Assembly: GCF_024347435.1 (NCBI RefSeq)
Contig: NZ_AP025480.1
Location: 186,001-250,000 of the forward strand
Reading direction: 5' to 3'
DNA: 64,000 bases
Origin: Vibrio cyclitrophicus
GTDB taxonomy: Bacteria; Pseudomonadota; Gammaproteobacteria; Enterobacterales; Vibrionaceae
The notes under the pieces were generated by a model. The model was not told the DNA's origin, ran no database searches, and worked only from the letters and a program-made list of their open reading frames with translations. Position numbers and translations under genes: made by a program. Below, piece after piece: positions 40,016-49,373 of the stretch (position 1 is its first letter; every line of letters starts with the position of its first letter).

Positions 40016-41323
40016 TTAGATAAACAGACCGCCGAATGCGAAGCCGAGTGCTACCGCAGTACTGATTGTTGCCACACCAGGAATGAAGAATGGGTGGTTA
40101 AATACATACTTACCAATACGCGTTGAACCTGTGTCGTCCATCTCAACTGCTGCCAGTAGCGTTGGGTAAGTTGGAAGTACGAACAACGCACTTACTGCAG
40201 CAAAAGAAGCGACAGCTGTTAATGGTGCCACGCCAATCGCCAGAGCGGCAGGCATCAGTGCAACCGTTGTTGCACCTTGAGAATAAAGCAGCATAGAAGC
40301 GAAGAACAGAACAAGCGCTAGCATCCACGGGTAGTCAGCCAATAGAGCGCCTGCTACGTCTTTGATCTCAGCAACGTGTGCGTTTACAAACGTTGAACCT
40401 AACCAGGCCACACCCAGTACACATACACATGCTGTCATACCTGAGCGGAATGTTGGTGCAGAAGAAATCTTCGCAGCATCAATTTTAGTGAACATAACAA
40501 TTGCCGCTGCTGCTGCCAGCATCACAGACATGATCGCTTCGTTACGGCCTAGAGCTGGGTTTTCAATTAGGCCGACAGAGCTAGAGATAGCCGCTGCGTA
40601 GCAAACCACAAAACCAATCGCTGCTAGAAAGATGTAAGTCGCTCTCTTTGCCGTTGGTAGAATTTCGCGTTTCTCTTCAGTTGCTAGCTTGATTAGACCT
40701 TTCTCAAGACGCTCTTGGTAAACTGGATCGTCTTTCAGTTCGCTACCCATGTAGTTAGCAACAACCGCACCAACCATACAAGCGATGAAGGTTGTTGGGA
40801 TACAAACCATGAGTAGCGTTAGGTAATCAACACCAAATGGTGCAAGCATCGCAGCGAAAGCCACAACTGCTGCCGAAATTGGCGAAGCTGTGATAGCAAT
40901 TTGAGATGCCACAACTGCAATAGAAAGAGGACGAGAAGGACGAACACCTTGGCCCTTCGCTACTTCAGCGATAACAGGCAGTGTAGAGAATGCTGTGTGA
41001 CCTGTACCTGCCATTAATGTCATTACAAAAGTAACGATAGGCGCATAGAAGGTAATGCGTTCAGGATGTTTACGTAAAAAGTTTTCTGCAATTTGTACTA
41101 ACCAATCCATACCACCGGCAACTTGCATCGCAGCAATTGCAGTGATTACCGACATGATGATCAAGATGACATCGATCGGAATGAAAGATTGGCTTGTTGG
41201 AACACCAAGAATAAGTGAAAGGGCAATAACACCAGCACCACCGGCAAAACCGATACCGATACCGCCAATTCTAGCCCCCAAAAAGATAAAGAGTAGGACG
41301 ACAAATAGTTCTACTGCAATCAT
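40016..41323 (-). CDS. dcuA: C4-dicarboxylate transporter DcuA
   Basis: Start at the ATG at 41323 (MIAVELFVVLLFIFLGARIGG, seen in parts, 435 residues), with GAGGTG upstream; the GTG at 41330-41332 is less likely. About 10-12 membrane helices, with the family patterns MQVAGGMDWLV, GTGHTAFSTLPVIAEVAKGQG and FVLPTYPTLLAAV. DcuA exchanges aspartate or fumarate for succinate. It lies downstream of aspA, giving the aspartate-to-fumarate unit. A 16-bp perfect inverted repeat precedes it. Confidence 0.93.
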   Translation of the reverse strand: MIAVELFVVLLFIFLGARIGGIGIGFAGGAGVIALSLILGVPTSQSFIPIDVILIIMSVITAIAAMQVAGGMDWLVQIAENFLRKHPERITFYAPIVTFVMTLMAGTGHTAFSTLPVIAEVAKGQGVRPSRPLSIAVVASQIAITASPISAAVVAFAAMLAPFGVDYLTLLMVCIPTTFIACMVGAVVANYMGSELKDDPVYQERLEKGLIKLATEEKREILPTAKRATYIFLAAIGFVVCYAAAISSSVGLIENPALGRNEAIMSVMLAAAAAIVMFTKIDAAKISSAPTFRSGMTACVCVLGVAWLGSTFVNAHVAEIKDVAGALLADYPWMLALVLFFASMLLYSQGATTVALMPAALAIGVAPLTAVASFAAVSALFVLPTYPTLLAAVEMDDTGSTRIGKYVFNHPFFIPGVATISTAVALGFAFGGLFI

Positions 41324-41346
41324 AAGTAACACCTCATTTTAGATTT

Positions 41347-41385
41347 TATTATGTGAACATTCACCGATGGAATGTTCACATAATA
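41347..41385. repeat. Perfect 16-bp inverted repeat before dcuA
   Basis: TATTATGTGAACATTC (41347-41362) and GAATGTTCACATAATA (41370-41385), 7-base spacer. It lies 24 bases before dcuA and about 90 bases after the aspA terminator. It may be a repressor operator or an mRNA-stabilising hairpin; no T run follows in the dcuA direction. Confidence 0.7.
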
Positions 41386-41469
41386 GTTCTATTGTTTAGA
41401 TTCTATTGAGCAAAAGTGCAACCAACATAAGCCCACAAAATAAACATGGTTAACCGTATTGGAGCCTAA

Positions 41470-41495
41470 AAAAGGGCTCCGTTTGGAGCCCTATT
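41470..41495 (-). terminator. aspA terminator
   Basis: AGGGCTCC GTTT GGAGCCCT (about 41473-41492), A run on the left giving T in the transcript. It should reduce read-through from aspA to dcuA. Confidence 0.85.
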
Positions 41496-41503
41496 TGCTA
41501 GAT

Positions 41504-42955
41504 TTACTCGTAGCGTTTTGCTTTATACTGAGGATGCATCAAATTTTCAACAGAGAAAATGTCATCAAGTTCTTCTTCGGTTAATAAACCACGCTCTAGA
41601 ACCACGTCACGAACGCTCTTACCTGTCTCAGCACAGATCTTACCAACGATGTCACCTTCGTGGTGGCCAATGTATGGGTTTAGGTAAGTCACGATACCGA
41701 TAGAGTTAAATACGTGAGATTCACACACTTCTTTGTTGACCGTAATGCCGTCTACACACTTGTCGCGTAGGTTCACACATGCATTAGTTAGAATGTCTAG
41801 AGACTCAAACATGCTTTGTGCAATAACGGGTTCCATTACGTTCAGTTGAAGTTGACCGCCTTCTGCAGCGAAAGAAACCGTGTTGTCGTTACCTAGAACT
41901 TTAAAGCAAACTTGGTTCACTACTTCAGGTACAACTGGGTTTACTTTAGCAGGCATGATTGAAGAACCCGCTTGCAGTTCCGGTAGGTTTAGCTCGTTGA
42001 AACCAGTGCGTGGACCTGAAGAAAGCAGACGCAAATCGTTACAAATTTTAGACAGCTTAACCGCTAAGCGTTTAAGTGCGCCGTGCGTCATTACGTAGGC
42101 ACCACAGTCAGATGTTGCTTCGATTAGGTCTTCCGCAGGAACACATTCTAGGCCAGTTACTTCAGCTAGGTGTTTAACTGCTAGACCTTGGTAACCCGGT
42201 GCTGCGTTCAGACCAGTACCGATAGCTGTTGCGCCTAGGTTAACTTCAAGCAGTAGTTTTGAAGTGTATTCTAGGTTTTTGATTTCTTCATTGATGGTTA
42301 CCGCCCAAGCGTGGAACTCTTGGCCAACCGTCATTGGAACTGCATCCTGAAGTTGAGTACGACCCATTTTCAGGATGGTGTTGAATTCTTGGCTCTTAAG
42401 TTCGAATGCACCTTTTAGGTATTCAATCGCATCGATCAGTTTCAGTACGCTGTTGTAAACAGAGATACGGAAGCCCGTTGGGTAGGCGCAGTTTGTCGAT
42501 TGGCTGCGGTTTACATGGTCATTTGGGTTGATGAACTCGTATTGACCTTTTTCTTTGCCCATAAGTTCAAGTGCCACGTTCGCAACCACTTCGTTTGCGT
42601 TCATGTTTACAGAAGTACCTGCACCACCTTGGAATACATCCGATGGGAATTGATCCATACACTTGCCAGTATCTAGAATTAGGTCACAAGCTTGAATGAT
42701 GTATTTAGCCACTTCGCTTGGAATTACACCTAACTCTTTGTTTGCTAAAGCCGCAGCTTTTTTAGTCATCACCATACCGCGAACGAATTCAGGTACATCT
42801 GAGATCGTTACATTTGAGATGTTGAAGTTTTCAACTGCGCGTAGGGTGTGGATGCCGTAGTAAGCATCAGCTGGAACATGACGTTGACCTAAAAGATCTT
42901 CTTCGAGACGAGTAGCTTGAGGAGCATCAACTTGAGCTTCTGATAGAGTAGCCAT
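41504..42955 (-). CDS. aspA: Aspartate ammonia-lyase
   Basis: AspA deaminates aspartate to fumarate and ammonia. The 483-residue protein has [16 protein letters not shown], the [13 protein letters not shown] block, and the superfamily signature [11 protein letters not shown] (about residue 325). It forms a functional unit with dcuA, supplying fumarate for respiration or succinate exchange, usually with FNR and CRP input. I did not find a convincing FNR site in the 278-base gap upstream. Confidence 0.96.
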   Translation of the reverse strand: MATLSEAQVDAPQATRLEEDLLGQRHVPADAYYGIHTLRAVENFNISNVTISDVPEFVRGMVMTKKAAALANKELGVIPSEVAKYIIQACDLILDTGKCMDQFPSDVFQGGAGTSVNMNANEVVANVALELMGKEKGQYEFINPNDHVNRSQSTNCAYPTGFRISVYNSVLKLIDAIEYLKGAFELKSQEFNTILKMGRTQLQDAVPMTVGQEFHAWAVTINEEIKNLEYTSKLLLEVNLGATAIGTGLNAAPGYQGLAVKHLAEVTGLECVPAEDLIEATSDCGAYVMTHGALKRLAVKLSKICNDLRLLSSGPRTGFNELNLPELQAGSSIMPAKVNPVVPEVVNQVCFKVLGNDNTVSFAAEGGQLQLNVMEPVIAQSMFESLDILTNACVNLRDKCVDGITVNKEVCESHVFNSIGIVTYLNPYIGHHEGDIVGKICAETGKSVRDVVLERGLLTEEELDDIFSVENLMHPQYKAKRYE

Positions 42956-43239
42956 AACAGGATCCTTAGATAATTATTCTGATTATATAGTTAGTTATTA
43001 GCCTATTCTGTGTGCAAATACTCCGTTCGCTAGAATATTGGGCTGATAAATCCGTCCTGACTTATGTGGCACATGATACTGTACTTAGCGCATAAAAATA
43101 GTAAGTTGATCACCTTTTTCGTTTTTGTTTCGTCAATATTTAGCAAACTTATTCCGGGTCAATAAACACGCTTATTTACAGGATAAATTTGAGATTGGTA
43201 GGGCTTTCAGCGTAAACTGGATGTAACAAAGGAGTGCGT

Positions 43240-43764
43240 GTGTTTCCTATCTTATTATTACTATTTATCTTCGTACCGATCATTGAGATTGGACTATTTA
43301 TTCAAGTTGGTGGCTTCTTAGGGTTGTGGCCAACGATTGCGTTGGTTCTGATCACTGCATTTGTCGGTGCATCACTTGTTCGTAGCCAAGGCATTCAAAC
43401 ATTAATGTCTGTTCAAGGCCGATTACAACAAGGCGAAATGCCAGCTCAACAGATTCTTGAAGGCGTGATGCTTGCGGTTGCAGGCGTATTGCTGCTGACT
43501 CCGGGCTTTATGACGGATGCACTTGGTATGTTGGTATTACTGCCTGCACCAAGAGCGATGATTGCTAAGAAAATGATGGAAAAAATGGTGGTTACCAATA
43601 TGTCTGGTGGTTTCCAAGCAGGTGGACAAGGTGGTTTTGGGCAGAGCCCATTTGGACAAGACCCATTCAATCGAGATCCATCTGATCAATCAAAAGACGG
43701 CAACACCTTTGAGGGTGAGTTTGAAAAGAAAGACGACGACAACGATCGTAACCGACTAAACTAA
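43240..43764 (+). CDS. fxsA: FxsA family membrane protein
   Basis: Two in-frame GTG codons (43234, 43240) compete; the AAAGGAG site overlaps the first and is 5 bases from the second, so I place the start at 43240 (174 residues). Four hydrophobic segments in the first 125 residues (FVPIIEIGLFIQVGGFLGLW region) match FxsA, which in Escherichia coli relieves phage F exclusion of T7 when overproduced. The tail is rich in Gly, Gln and Asp and ends NTFEGEFEKKDDDND. It lies divergent from aspA, as in enterobacteria. Confidence 0.88.
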   Translation: MFPILLLLFIFVPIIEIGLFIQVGGFLGLWPTIALVLITAFVGASLVRSQGIQTLMSVQGRLQQGEMPAQQILEGVMLAVAGVLLLTPGFMTDALGMLVLLPAPRAMIAKKMMEKMVVTNMSGGFQAGGQGGFGQSPFGQDPFNRDPSDQSKDGNTFEGEFEKKDDDNDRNRLN

Positions 43765-43799
43765 TCCGTTTTCTCTCTTCTTTATATAGAGGGAAAAAC

Positions 43800-43859
43800 A
43801 GAAAAGGCTCTTACCTTTATCTTTCACATGAAAGCGATAATGGTAAGAGCCTTTTTTAT
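43800..43859 (+). terminator. Long hairpin terminator after fxsA
   Basis: AAAAGGCTCTTACC pairs with GGTAAGAGCCTTTT across an inner stem TTATC-TTTC/GAAAG-C-GATAA, followed by a T run. Confidence 0.93.
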
Positions 43860-43894
43860 TGCGTGTCGCTTGTTGTTACTTACTGTTTATTATT

Positions 43895-43950
43895 GATAAC
43901 AGATAACAGATAACAGATAACAGATAACAGATAACAGATAACAGATAACA
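43895..43950. repeat. Tandem heptanucleotide repeat, (GATAACA)x8
   Basis: Eight perfect 7-base copies, then a degenerate ninth (AATAAGT). It lies between the fxsA terminator and the 3' end of trmL, outside any gene. Copy number of such arrays changes easily by slippage. Confidence 0.97.
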
Positions 43951-43969
43951 AATAAGTTTGAGCGCTCAG

Positions 43970-44449
43970 TTATACCGCGCCTTCGAAACCCATTTGACGC
44001 CATGCTTCAAAAGCAATGATTGCCACAGCATTAGATAGGTTTAGGCTGCGCGCATCTGGCATCATTGGAATACGAATGCGTTGTTCCATTGGCATGCTTT
44101 CGATGAGCTCAGCAGGTAGGCCGCGTGTCTCAGGGCCAAACATCAATACATCACCTTGTTGGAATTTAGCATCAACGTGGTGGCCTGTGGTTTTTGTGGT
44201 ACATGCGAAGATACGGAAGTCACCTTCACGTTCATTCTCTAAGTACTCAAGAAAGGCTTCTAGATTCTTGTGGCGTTTTACTCGCGCTAGGTCGTGGTAG
44301 TCCAAACCGGCACGGCGTACTTTCTTCTCTTCAAAGTCAAAACCAAGCGGTTCAATTAGGTGTAGGTTCGCGCCACAGTTAGCAGATAGGCGGATGATGT
44401 TACCCGTATTGGGTGCAATTTCTGGTTCGTATAGAGCGATATCAAACAT
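43970..44449 (-). CDS. trmL: tRNA (cytidine/uridine-34-2'-O)-methyltransferase
   Basis: A 159-residue SPOUT-class methyltransferase that methylates the wobble base of leucine tRNAs. It starts [20 protein letters not shown] and has the knotted SAM site motifs [11 protein letters not shown] and [18 protein letters not shown]. The heptanucleotide array begins 20 bases beyond its stop. Confidence 0.95.
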   Translation of the reverse strand: MFDIALYEPEIAPNTGNIIRLSANCGANLHLIEPLGFDFEEKKVRRAGLDYHDLARVKRHKNLEAFLEYLENEREGDFRIFACTTKTTGHHVDAKFQQGDVLMFGPETRGLPAELIESMPMEQRIRIPMMPDARSLNLSNAVAIIAFEAWRQMGFEGAV

Positions 44450-44532
44450 GTTGGTTCACAAGAATAATCAAAGATAGCCAGAGTATACGGTGGCAAGCAG
44501 AGTGAGTACAGTTCGCCACCGTCACCATTTGC

Positions 44533-45150
44533 TTAAGCTTGGTTCGCTAGTGCTTGTGCGTAGTTTTCAGATACCGCATTCCAATTCACCACGTTCCACC
44601 ATGCATTGATGTAATCAGGGCGACGGTTTTGGTAGCTGATGTAGTAGGCGTGCTCCCAAACGTCGAGCGCAAGAACCGGTTCTCCGTTACTGGCAATGGT
44701 ATCCATCCATGGGTTGTCTTGATTCGAGGTCGAGACGATGTTCAGCTGTCCTTTTTCCACCACCAACCAAGCAAAGCCTGAACCAAAGGTATTGATTGCC
44801 GCTTGAGCAAACTGGTCTTGGAAGGTTTTGAAATCTCCGAATGTACTTTTGATCGCTTCACCTAGTTCGCCCGTAGGTTCACCCCCACCGTCTTGCGACA
44901 TGCAGTTCCAATACAAGATGTGATTGTAGTAACCGCCACCATTGTTACGAACGGCTGGACTGTGCTGAGAGATGTTAGCGAAAATCTCGGTGAGAGACTG
45001 GTGCTCAAGCTCGCTACCAGAAACCGCAGTAATAAACTTATCGTAATAGGTTCGATGGTGTTTGCTGTAATGCACTTCCATTGTTTTTGCATCAATGTAA
45101 GGTTCTAGGGCATCGTAAGCGTAGGGTAGATCTGGGAAAGAGTGTGACAT
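44533..45150 (-). CDS. sodA: Manganese-type superoxide dismutase
   Basis: The 205-residue enzyme detoxifies superoxide. Metal ligands are HYSKHH (His), NNGGGYYNH (His), DVWEHAYY (Asp and His). The Gly pair in NNGGGYYNH and Gln in TSNQDNP are the manganese-type pattern rather than the iron-type (AAQ, NAGTP). Cytoplasmic, no signal peptide. A Fur box and a hairpin over the ribosome binding site lie directly upstream, so it should be raised when iron is scarce. Confidence 0.92.
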   Translation of the reverse strand: MSHSFPDLPYAYDALEPYIDAKTMEVHYSKHHRTYYDKFITAVSGSELEHQSLTEIFANISQHSPAVRNNGGGYYNHILYWNCMSQDGGGEPTGELGEAIKSTFGDFKTFQDQFAQAAINTFGSGFAWLVVEKGQLNIVSTSNQDNPWMDTIASNGEPVLALDVWEHAYYISYQNRRPDYINAWWNVVNWNAVSENYAQALANQA

Positions 45151-45180
45151 GGTAAATCCTCCTTAATTAGAGGATTTACC
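45151..45180 (-). promoter_or_regulatory. Hairpin covering the sodA ribosome binding site
   Basis: On the minus strand GGTAAATCCTC, 8-base loop, GAGGATTTACC, immediately before the ATG. The Shine-Dalgarno AAGGAGG straddles the loop and 3' arm, so the 11-bp perfect stem would hide it. Confidence 0.75.
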
Positions 45181-45185
45181 ATAAT

Positions 45186-45204
45186 GATAATAACTATCAT
45201 TATC
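45186..45204 (-). promoter_or_regulatory. Fur box upstream of sodA
   Basis: GATAATAACTATCATTATC matches the Fur consensus at 16 of 19 positions and lies 36 bases before the start, next to the hairpin. Confidence 0.8.
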
Positions 45205-45226
45205 AACTGTGATCTTTGTAGGGGTA

Positions 45227-46609
45227 TTACGCTGGTAGGATTGGCAGAGTGATCTCTAGTTGTAATCCACCTAGTTTACTGCGGCTTGCTGTGATCGAAC
45301 CACTGTGTTGACGAATCGCACTTTCTGTAATAGTTAACCCCAATCCTGTTCCGCCTGAGTTTCGATCTCTTGCCGTTGAAACACGATAGAAAGGTCGGAA
45401 AATTGAATCTAATTCGTCATCAGGAACGCCTTCACCGTTGTCATTTACGCAAATCGTCAGTTGGTCTTGTTGAACACTAAATTGAACATCAACTTGGTCT
45501 CTACCATAGTAAATGGCATTGCGAGTAATATTGTCGAGCGCGCTCATCAATAACTTCGGATTACCCGAGATAGAACGATTAGGAATTTTTGAAAACCTCA
45601 TCTGCTTGCCCATTTGCTCTGCTTCAAACTCTGCGTCTTTTAGGATCTCTTCCCACAGGCTCGATAAGGGTTGCACTTCACGTGTGATGTGACTATCGAC
45701 CTGCATACGAGACAAAGTTAAAAGTTCACTGATCATCTGTTCTAAACGCTGCGCTTCAGTATCGATACGCTCTAGCTCTTGGCTGTCGCCTTGCTTACGA
45801 ATGGCGAGTGCATTCGCCATGCGTAATCGAGTGAGTGGAGAACGTAATTCATGAGATATATCAGACAATAAACGTTGCTGCCCTGAAATCATCTGGTTTA
45901 CTGCTTCGACCATCTGGTTAAAGCTCTCACCGGCTTGTCTGAATTCTGATGTGCCTTTTTCCAGTTGAGGGTCAACCTCAAATTGACCTTTAGCAACGCG
46001 TTGTGCAGCAAGTTCTAGCCTTCGTGCTGGTTGACTTAGCGCCCAAGCTAACCAAAGCAGCAGCGGGGTACTCGCCAGCATCACGGCAAGTAATAACTGT
46101 AATGGTTTATCAAACAGTCGCAGTAAAAATGGTGGTGGCTGATCCCATTTAACTCCGATGTACATCATCAGGTCTTCACCGGCGAGTGAAACTGGGATTG
46201 GGCCTGCCACCATGTAATGCCCATACAGCTTTTGTTTTGGCACTTCAGGGTTATCAATCGTAGTCACGAAATTGCGAATTGCTTTCACTTTGTAATCTGA
46301 ATGCTTTTTAGTCGTTAGTACTGAGCCTTCAAGGTCAGTCAAATACATCCGAGGGCGTGTGTCTTTTCTGCTGCGGGTTGGGCCTTCCAGTTGGAAGACA
46401 ATCTTGCCTAAGTTGTCTTCTTTGGCGAATCGCTTCTCTGTACTTTTCGCAATGCGTTCTAATTTCTTGAGGTGCTCGACCGGTACATCGCGAGCAACTC
46501 GAGGATCTAAGTGTGGCAGTGATAGCACCGACAAAAGCACCAGTAACATGGTGAACCAAAAGATAGCAAAGATACGTCCATATAAGCTGGTGATTTTAGG
46601 TATACGCAT
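45227..46609 (-). CDS. cpxA: Envelope-stress sensor kinase CpxA
   Basis: A 460-residue inner-membrane histidine kinase. It has a membrane helix at about 8-28, a periplasmic domain to about 165, a second helix (LLLAVMLASTPLLLWLAWAL), a HAMP linker, HisKA with LLSDISHELRSPLTRLRMA (phospho-His), and HATPase with NITRNAIYYG, NDNGEGVPDDEL and GGTGLGLTI. It senses envelope protein damage together with CpxP. Its ATG overlaps the cpxR stop by one base (TAATG), implying translational coupling. Confidence 0.94.
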   Translation of the reverse strand: MRIPKITSLYGRIFAIFWFTMLLVLLSVLSLPHLDPRVARDVPVEHLKKLERIAKSTEKRFAKEDNLGKIVFQLEGPTRSRKDTRPRMYLTDLEGSVLTTKKHSDYKVKAIRNFVTTIDNPEVPKQKLYGHYMVAGPIPVSLAGEDLMMYIGVKWDQPPPFLLRLFDKPLQLLLAVMLASTPLLLWLAWALSQPARRLELAAQRVAKGQFEVDPQLEKGTSEFRQAGESFNQMVEAVNQMISGQQRLLSDISHELRSPLTRLRMANALAIRKQGDSQELERIDTEAQRLEQMISELLTLSRMQVDSHITREVQPLSSLWEEILKDAEFEAEQMGKQMRFSKIPNRSISGNPKLLMSALDNITRNAIYYGRDQVDVQFSVQQDQLTICVNDNGEGVPDDELDSIFRPFYRVSTARDRNSGGTGLGLTITESAIRQHSGSITASRSKLGGLQLEITLPILPA

Positions 46610-47298
46610 TAATCCTCCTCTACTAACAAGTAGCCACGACCTCGTAAGGTTTTAATGCGAGATTTCCCGTCGCTGCGTTCTGGAATCTTCTTGCGCAGGT
46701 TAGATATGTGCATATCAATCGCACGGTCAAACGCCGCTAGCCTTTTACCTAACACGTCTAAACTCAATGCTTCTTTGGTGATCACTTGTCCAGGGTTCTG
46801 GATTAGGTGACTCAAGAGAGCGAACTCGGTAGTGGTGAGATCGATAATCTGACCATTGCAATAAGCTTCTTGTTTGCCAGGGAATACTTCAATGTCTTGG
46901 TATTGAATCCTATCACTGGCCGCTTTAGGCACTGTGTTGGTTTGCGTACGACGCAAGATGGCACGAATACGAGCGAGCAGCTCTCGATCACTGAAGGGCT
47001 TTGGCAAGTAATCATCCGCACCAAGTTCAAGGCCAATAACACGATCTATTTCTTCGCCTTTCGCTGTCAGCATTAGTACCGGCGTTTCCCAATTTTCTCT
47101 CAGCTTTTTTAGCGTTTCCATGCCATTAAGGCGCGGCATCATCACATCCAAAAGGACCAGATCAATCTCATCATTGATCGCTTCAAGCCCGGCATAGCCA
47201 TCATTGGCTTCGGAGATAGTGAAGCCCTCAAAGCTCAAAATGTCTTTAAGTAAGCTGGTTAACTCTGTGTCGTCATCAATAAGAAGAATGTTCGCCAT
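46609..47298 (-). CDS. cpxR: Envelope-stress response regulator CpxR
   Basis: A 229-residue OmpR-type regulator. The receiver shows ILLIDDDTEL, the phospho-Asp in LVLLDVMMPRLNG (near residue 51) and MLTAKG...KPF; the C-terminal winged helix ends KSRIKTLRGRGYLLV. It activates cpxP and usually its own operon. Two CpxR boxes lie in the 178-base gap to cpxP. Confidence 0.96.
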   Translation of the reverse strand: MANILLIDDDTELTSLLKDILSFEGFTISEANDGYAGLEAINDEIDLVLLDVMMPRLNGMETLKKLRENWETPVLMLTAKGEEIDRVIGLELGADDYLPKPFSDRELLARIRAILRRTQTNTVPKAASDRIQYQDIEVFPGKQEAYCNGQIIDLTTTEFALLSHLIQNPGQVITKEALSLDVLGKRLAAFDRAIDMHISNLRKKIPERSDGKSRIKTLRGRGYLLVEED

Positions 47299-47361
47299 TG
47301 GGAAGCCTTAATCATTTAGTTAGGTTAATAATACTGCTAATTATTCGTCAACTTTCACTCT

Positions 47362-47397
47362 TTACGATTCTTTACGCTTTCTAAACGTCACTTTACG
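47362..47397 (-). promoter_or_regulatory. Two CpxR boxes between cpxR and cpxP
   Basis: Minus strand GTAAA-GAATC-GTAAA (47362-47376) is an exact CpxR box. GTAAA-GTGAC-GTTTA (47383-47397) is a second with one mismatch. Both are placed to control the divergent genes. Confidence 0.85.
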
Positions 47398-47476
47398 AGG
47401 GAAAGACTAATCTATATTCAAGCGCTGAGAAACAGACGCAACACATGACTTATTATACCGAATTGAGGCAACAATT

Positions 47477-47986
47477 ATGAAAATGACTAAGAAACTTGTA
47501 CTAGCAGCTGCGGCACTTCCACTTATTTTTGGTACAGCAAGCGCGTATGCTTACGGTGGTGGTGATAAAGGTGACCACAAAGGTATGCACGACAAGTGTG
47601 GCGGTTTCGATAAAAAAGTAATGCGCCAACTAGACCTAACCGACGCTCAAAAAGAACAGTTAAAAGAGATGCGTGAAGCAGACCGTGCTGAGATGAAAGC
47701 AAAGCGCGGTGCAAACAAAACGGCAAAAATGGCGCAAATGAAAGCGCATCACGAAAAGGTTCAAGCTCTAGTATTGGCCGACAACTTCGATGAAGCCGCT
47801 GCAAACGATCTAGCAAGCCAAATGGTTGCTAAGCAAACTGAACGTCGTGTCGCAATGCTGAAGAAACAACACGACATGATGAGCGTTCTGACAGCAGAGC
47901 AAAAAACTCAATTGAAAGAGATCCAACAAGAGCGTATGAGTAAGTGCGCTGACAAAATGGAAAAACGCATGAACAAAGACAAATAG
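47477..47986 (+). CDS. cpxP: CpxP/Spy-family periplasmic stress protein
   Basis: A 169-residue secreted protein with a signal peptide (cleavage likely after SAYA, residue 25), then a mostly helical, Lys/Met-rich domain with two LTxxQ-type motifs (DLTDAQKEQLKEM and VLTAEQKTQLKEI), the hallmark of the CpxP/Spy family. It should bind CpxA and misfolded proteins in the periplasm. Divergent from cpxRA, with the CpxR boxes in between. Confidence 0.92.
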   Translation: MKMTKKLVLAAAALPLIFGTASAYAYGGGDKGDHKGMHDKCGGFDKKVMRQLDLTDAQKEQLKEMREADRAEMKAKRGANKTAKMAQMKAHHEKVQALVLADNFDEAAANDLASQMVAKQTERRVAMLKKQHDMMSVLTAEQKTQLKEIQQERMSKCADKMEKRMNKDK

Positions 47987-48026
47987 TCTTTCATCTAATC
48001 TGGTGTTTAATCCCCAGAATAATGTG

Positions 48027-48053
48027 AAAAAGCGGCCGTGTGCCGCTTTTTTT
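48027..48053 (+). terminator. cpxP terminator
   Basis: AAGCGGC CGTGT GCCGCTT followed by a T run. Confidence 0.9.
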
Positions 48054-48149
48054 GATCCCTTAAAATGAATCTCTTACATCATGTCTGTCATATTCAATTG
48101 ATTGTTTGCAGGTTATACTTTGTGCTATCAGTCATTTTATAGCCAAATT

Positions 48150-49058
48150 ATGAAACAAGAATACGCACGTTTAGTTACGCTCGCCGCTTGGGCAGCCACT
48201 ACCATCGCCACAATTTTATTGATCGTGAAGGTCGCAGCATGGTGGGTGACCGGCTCTGTGAGTCTGTTGGCTTCCGTGGTTGATTCCTTGTTAGATATTG
48301 CGGCGTCAGTCGTGAACCTAATCGTCGTTCGATACTCTCTCCAGCCTGCCGATAAAGAACATACTTTTGGTCATGGCAAAGCTGAATCTCTTGCAGCACT
48401 AGCACAGGCGATGTTTATTTCCGGCTCCGCTTGTTTCCTTATACTTAATGGTATTGAACGCTTCTTTAGGCCTCACGAACTGAACTCTCCTGAAATTGGT
48501 ATCTACGTCAGCTTATTCGCGATGGTGATGACTTTTGGTTTGGTTCGATTCCAAAAACATGTCGTGAAAAAAACCGGTAGCCAGGCTATTGCGGCGGACT
48601 CACTGCATTATCAATCGGATCTCTATATGAATGCGGCCATTATGCTGGCATTGGCGTTGAGCTGGTTTGGTATTGGGCAAGCGGACTCGGTATTCGCGAT
48701 TGGTATCGGTATCTACATTCTTTACAGCGCTTATCAAATGGCAAATGAAGCGATTCAGTCATTGCTTGATAGAAAGCTACCGGATGAAGAGCTTAAACAG
48801 ATTAAAGAGACGTCGTTGAGTATCGAAGGTGTATTGGGTGTGCATCAATTACGAACGCGTCGTTCGGGCCCAATTCGCTTTATTCAATTGCATTTGGAGC
48901 TTGAAGATAATATCCCACTTATTGAAGCGCATCGCATTTCTGACGAAGTAGAAGACAAGCTTATCTCTGTTTTTCCTGATGCTGATGTATTAATTCATCA
49001 AGATCCGTATTCGGTGGTATTTGGCCCAGAGAAACAGCAGAAGTTTCATTCTTGGTAA
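48150..49058 (+). CDS. fieF: Cation diffusion facilitator FieF
   Basis: Start at the ATG at 48150 ([18 protein letters not shown], 302 residues, family length); the frame open to 48102 has no site. Six membrane helices with metal-site motifs [15 protein letters not shown] (Asp pair) and HYQSDLYMN, then a cytoplasmic domain with the His/Asp motifs [11 protein letters not shown] and [10 protein letters not shown]. It exports Zn(II) and Fe(II) in exchange for protons. It lies between cpxP and pfkA as in enterobacteria. Confidence 0.94.
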   Translation: MKQEYARLVTLAAWAATTIATILLIVKVAAWWVTGSVSLLASVVDSLLDIAASVVNLIVVRYSLQPADKEHTFGHGKAESLAALAQAMFISGSACFLILNGIERFFRPHELNSPEIGIYVSLFAMVMTFGLVRFQKHVVKKTGSQAIAADSLHYQSDLYMNAAIMLALALSWFGIGQADSVFAIGIGIYILYSAYQMANEAIQSLLDRKLPDEELKQIKETSLSIEGVLGVHQLRTRRSGPIRFIQLHLELEDNIPLIEAHRISDEVEDKLISVFPDADVLIHQDPYSVVFGPEKQQKFHSW

Positions 49059-49130
49059 TGAGTGATAAAGCTGAGAGCAAATGGTAAGTGGCCGGCTTTT
49101 GAACTAGAGTGAGTAAAAATTACTAACTCA

Positions 49131-49199
49131 AAGGTGATTCAAAAATCACCTTAGTAACAATTAATGTTGATTCTGATGTGAATCAACAAAGTTACTGAG
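49131..49199. other. Two adjacent hairpins in the fieF-pfkA gap
   Basis: AAGGTGATT CAAA AATCACCTT (49131-49152, 9-bp perfect arms) and GTTGATTC TGATGT GAATCAAC (8-bp arms, about 49165-49186), the second extended by AGTAAC/GTTACT. Neither has a T run. The rest of the 315-base gap 49059-49373 is AT-rich promoter sequence for pfkA. Confidence 0.5.
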
Positions 49200-49373
49200 T
49201 AAAACTGTAATACTCTTACAGAAGTAGAAATGTTACATAATTTTACGCGATTTGAGTGCTATTCCTGTTGAGGAAATGTAACATAACGCACAAATATAGA
49301 TTTAAAATCTTGTTGATATACAATCAGCAAGAATAAGAATTGAATAATAGATTCCCAAAAATCGAGGGTGAGC

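Noticed and set aside
42956..43239. FNR or CRP site for aspA
   Set aside because: Only partial half-sites such as TGATCA were visible; none reached a convincing match.
43895..43950. A CRISPR-like array
   Set aside because: The units are 7 bases with no spacers, and no cas genes are present.
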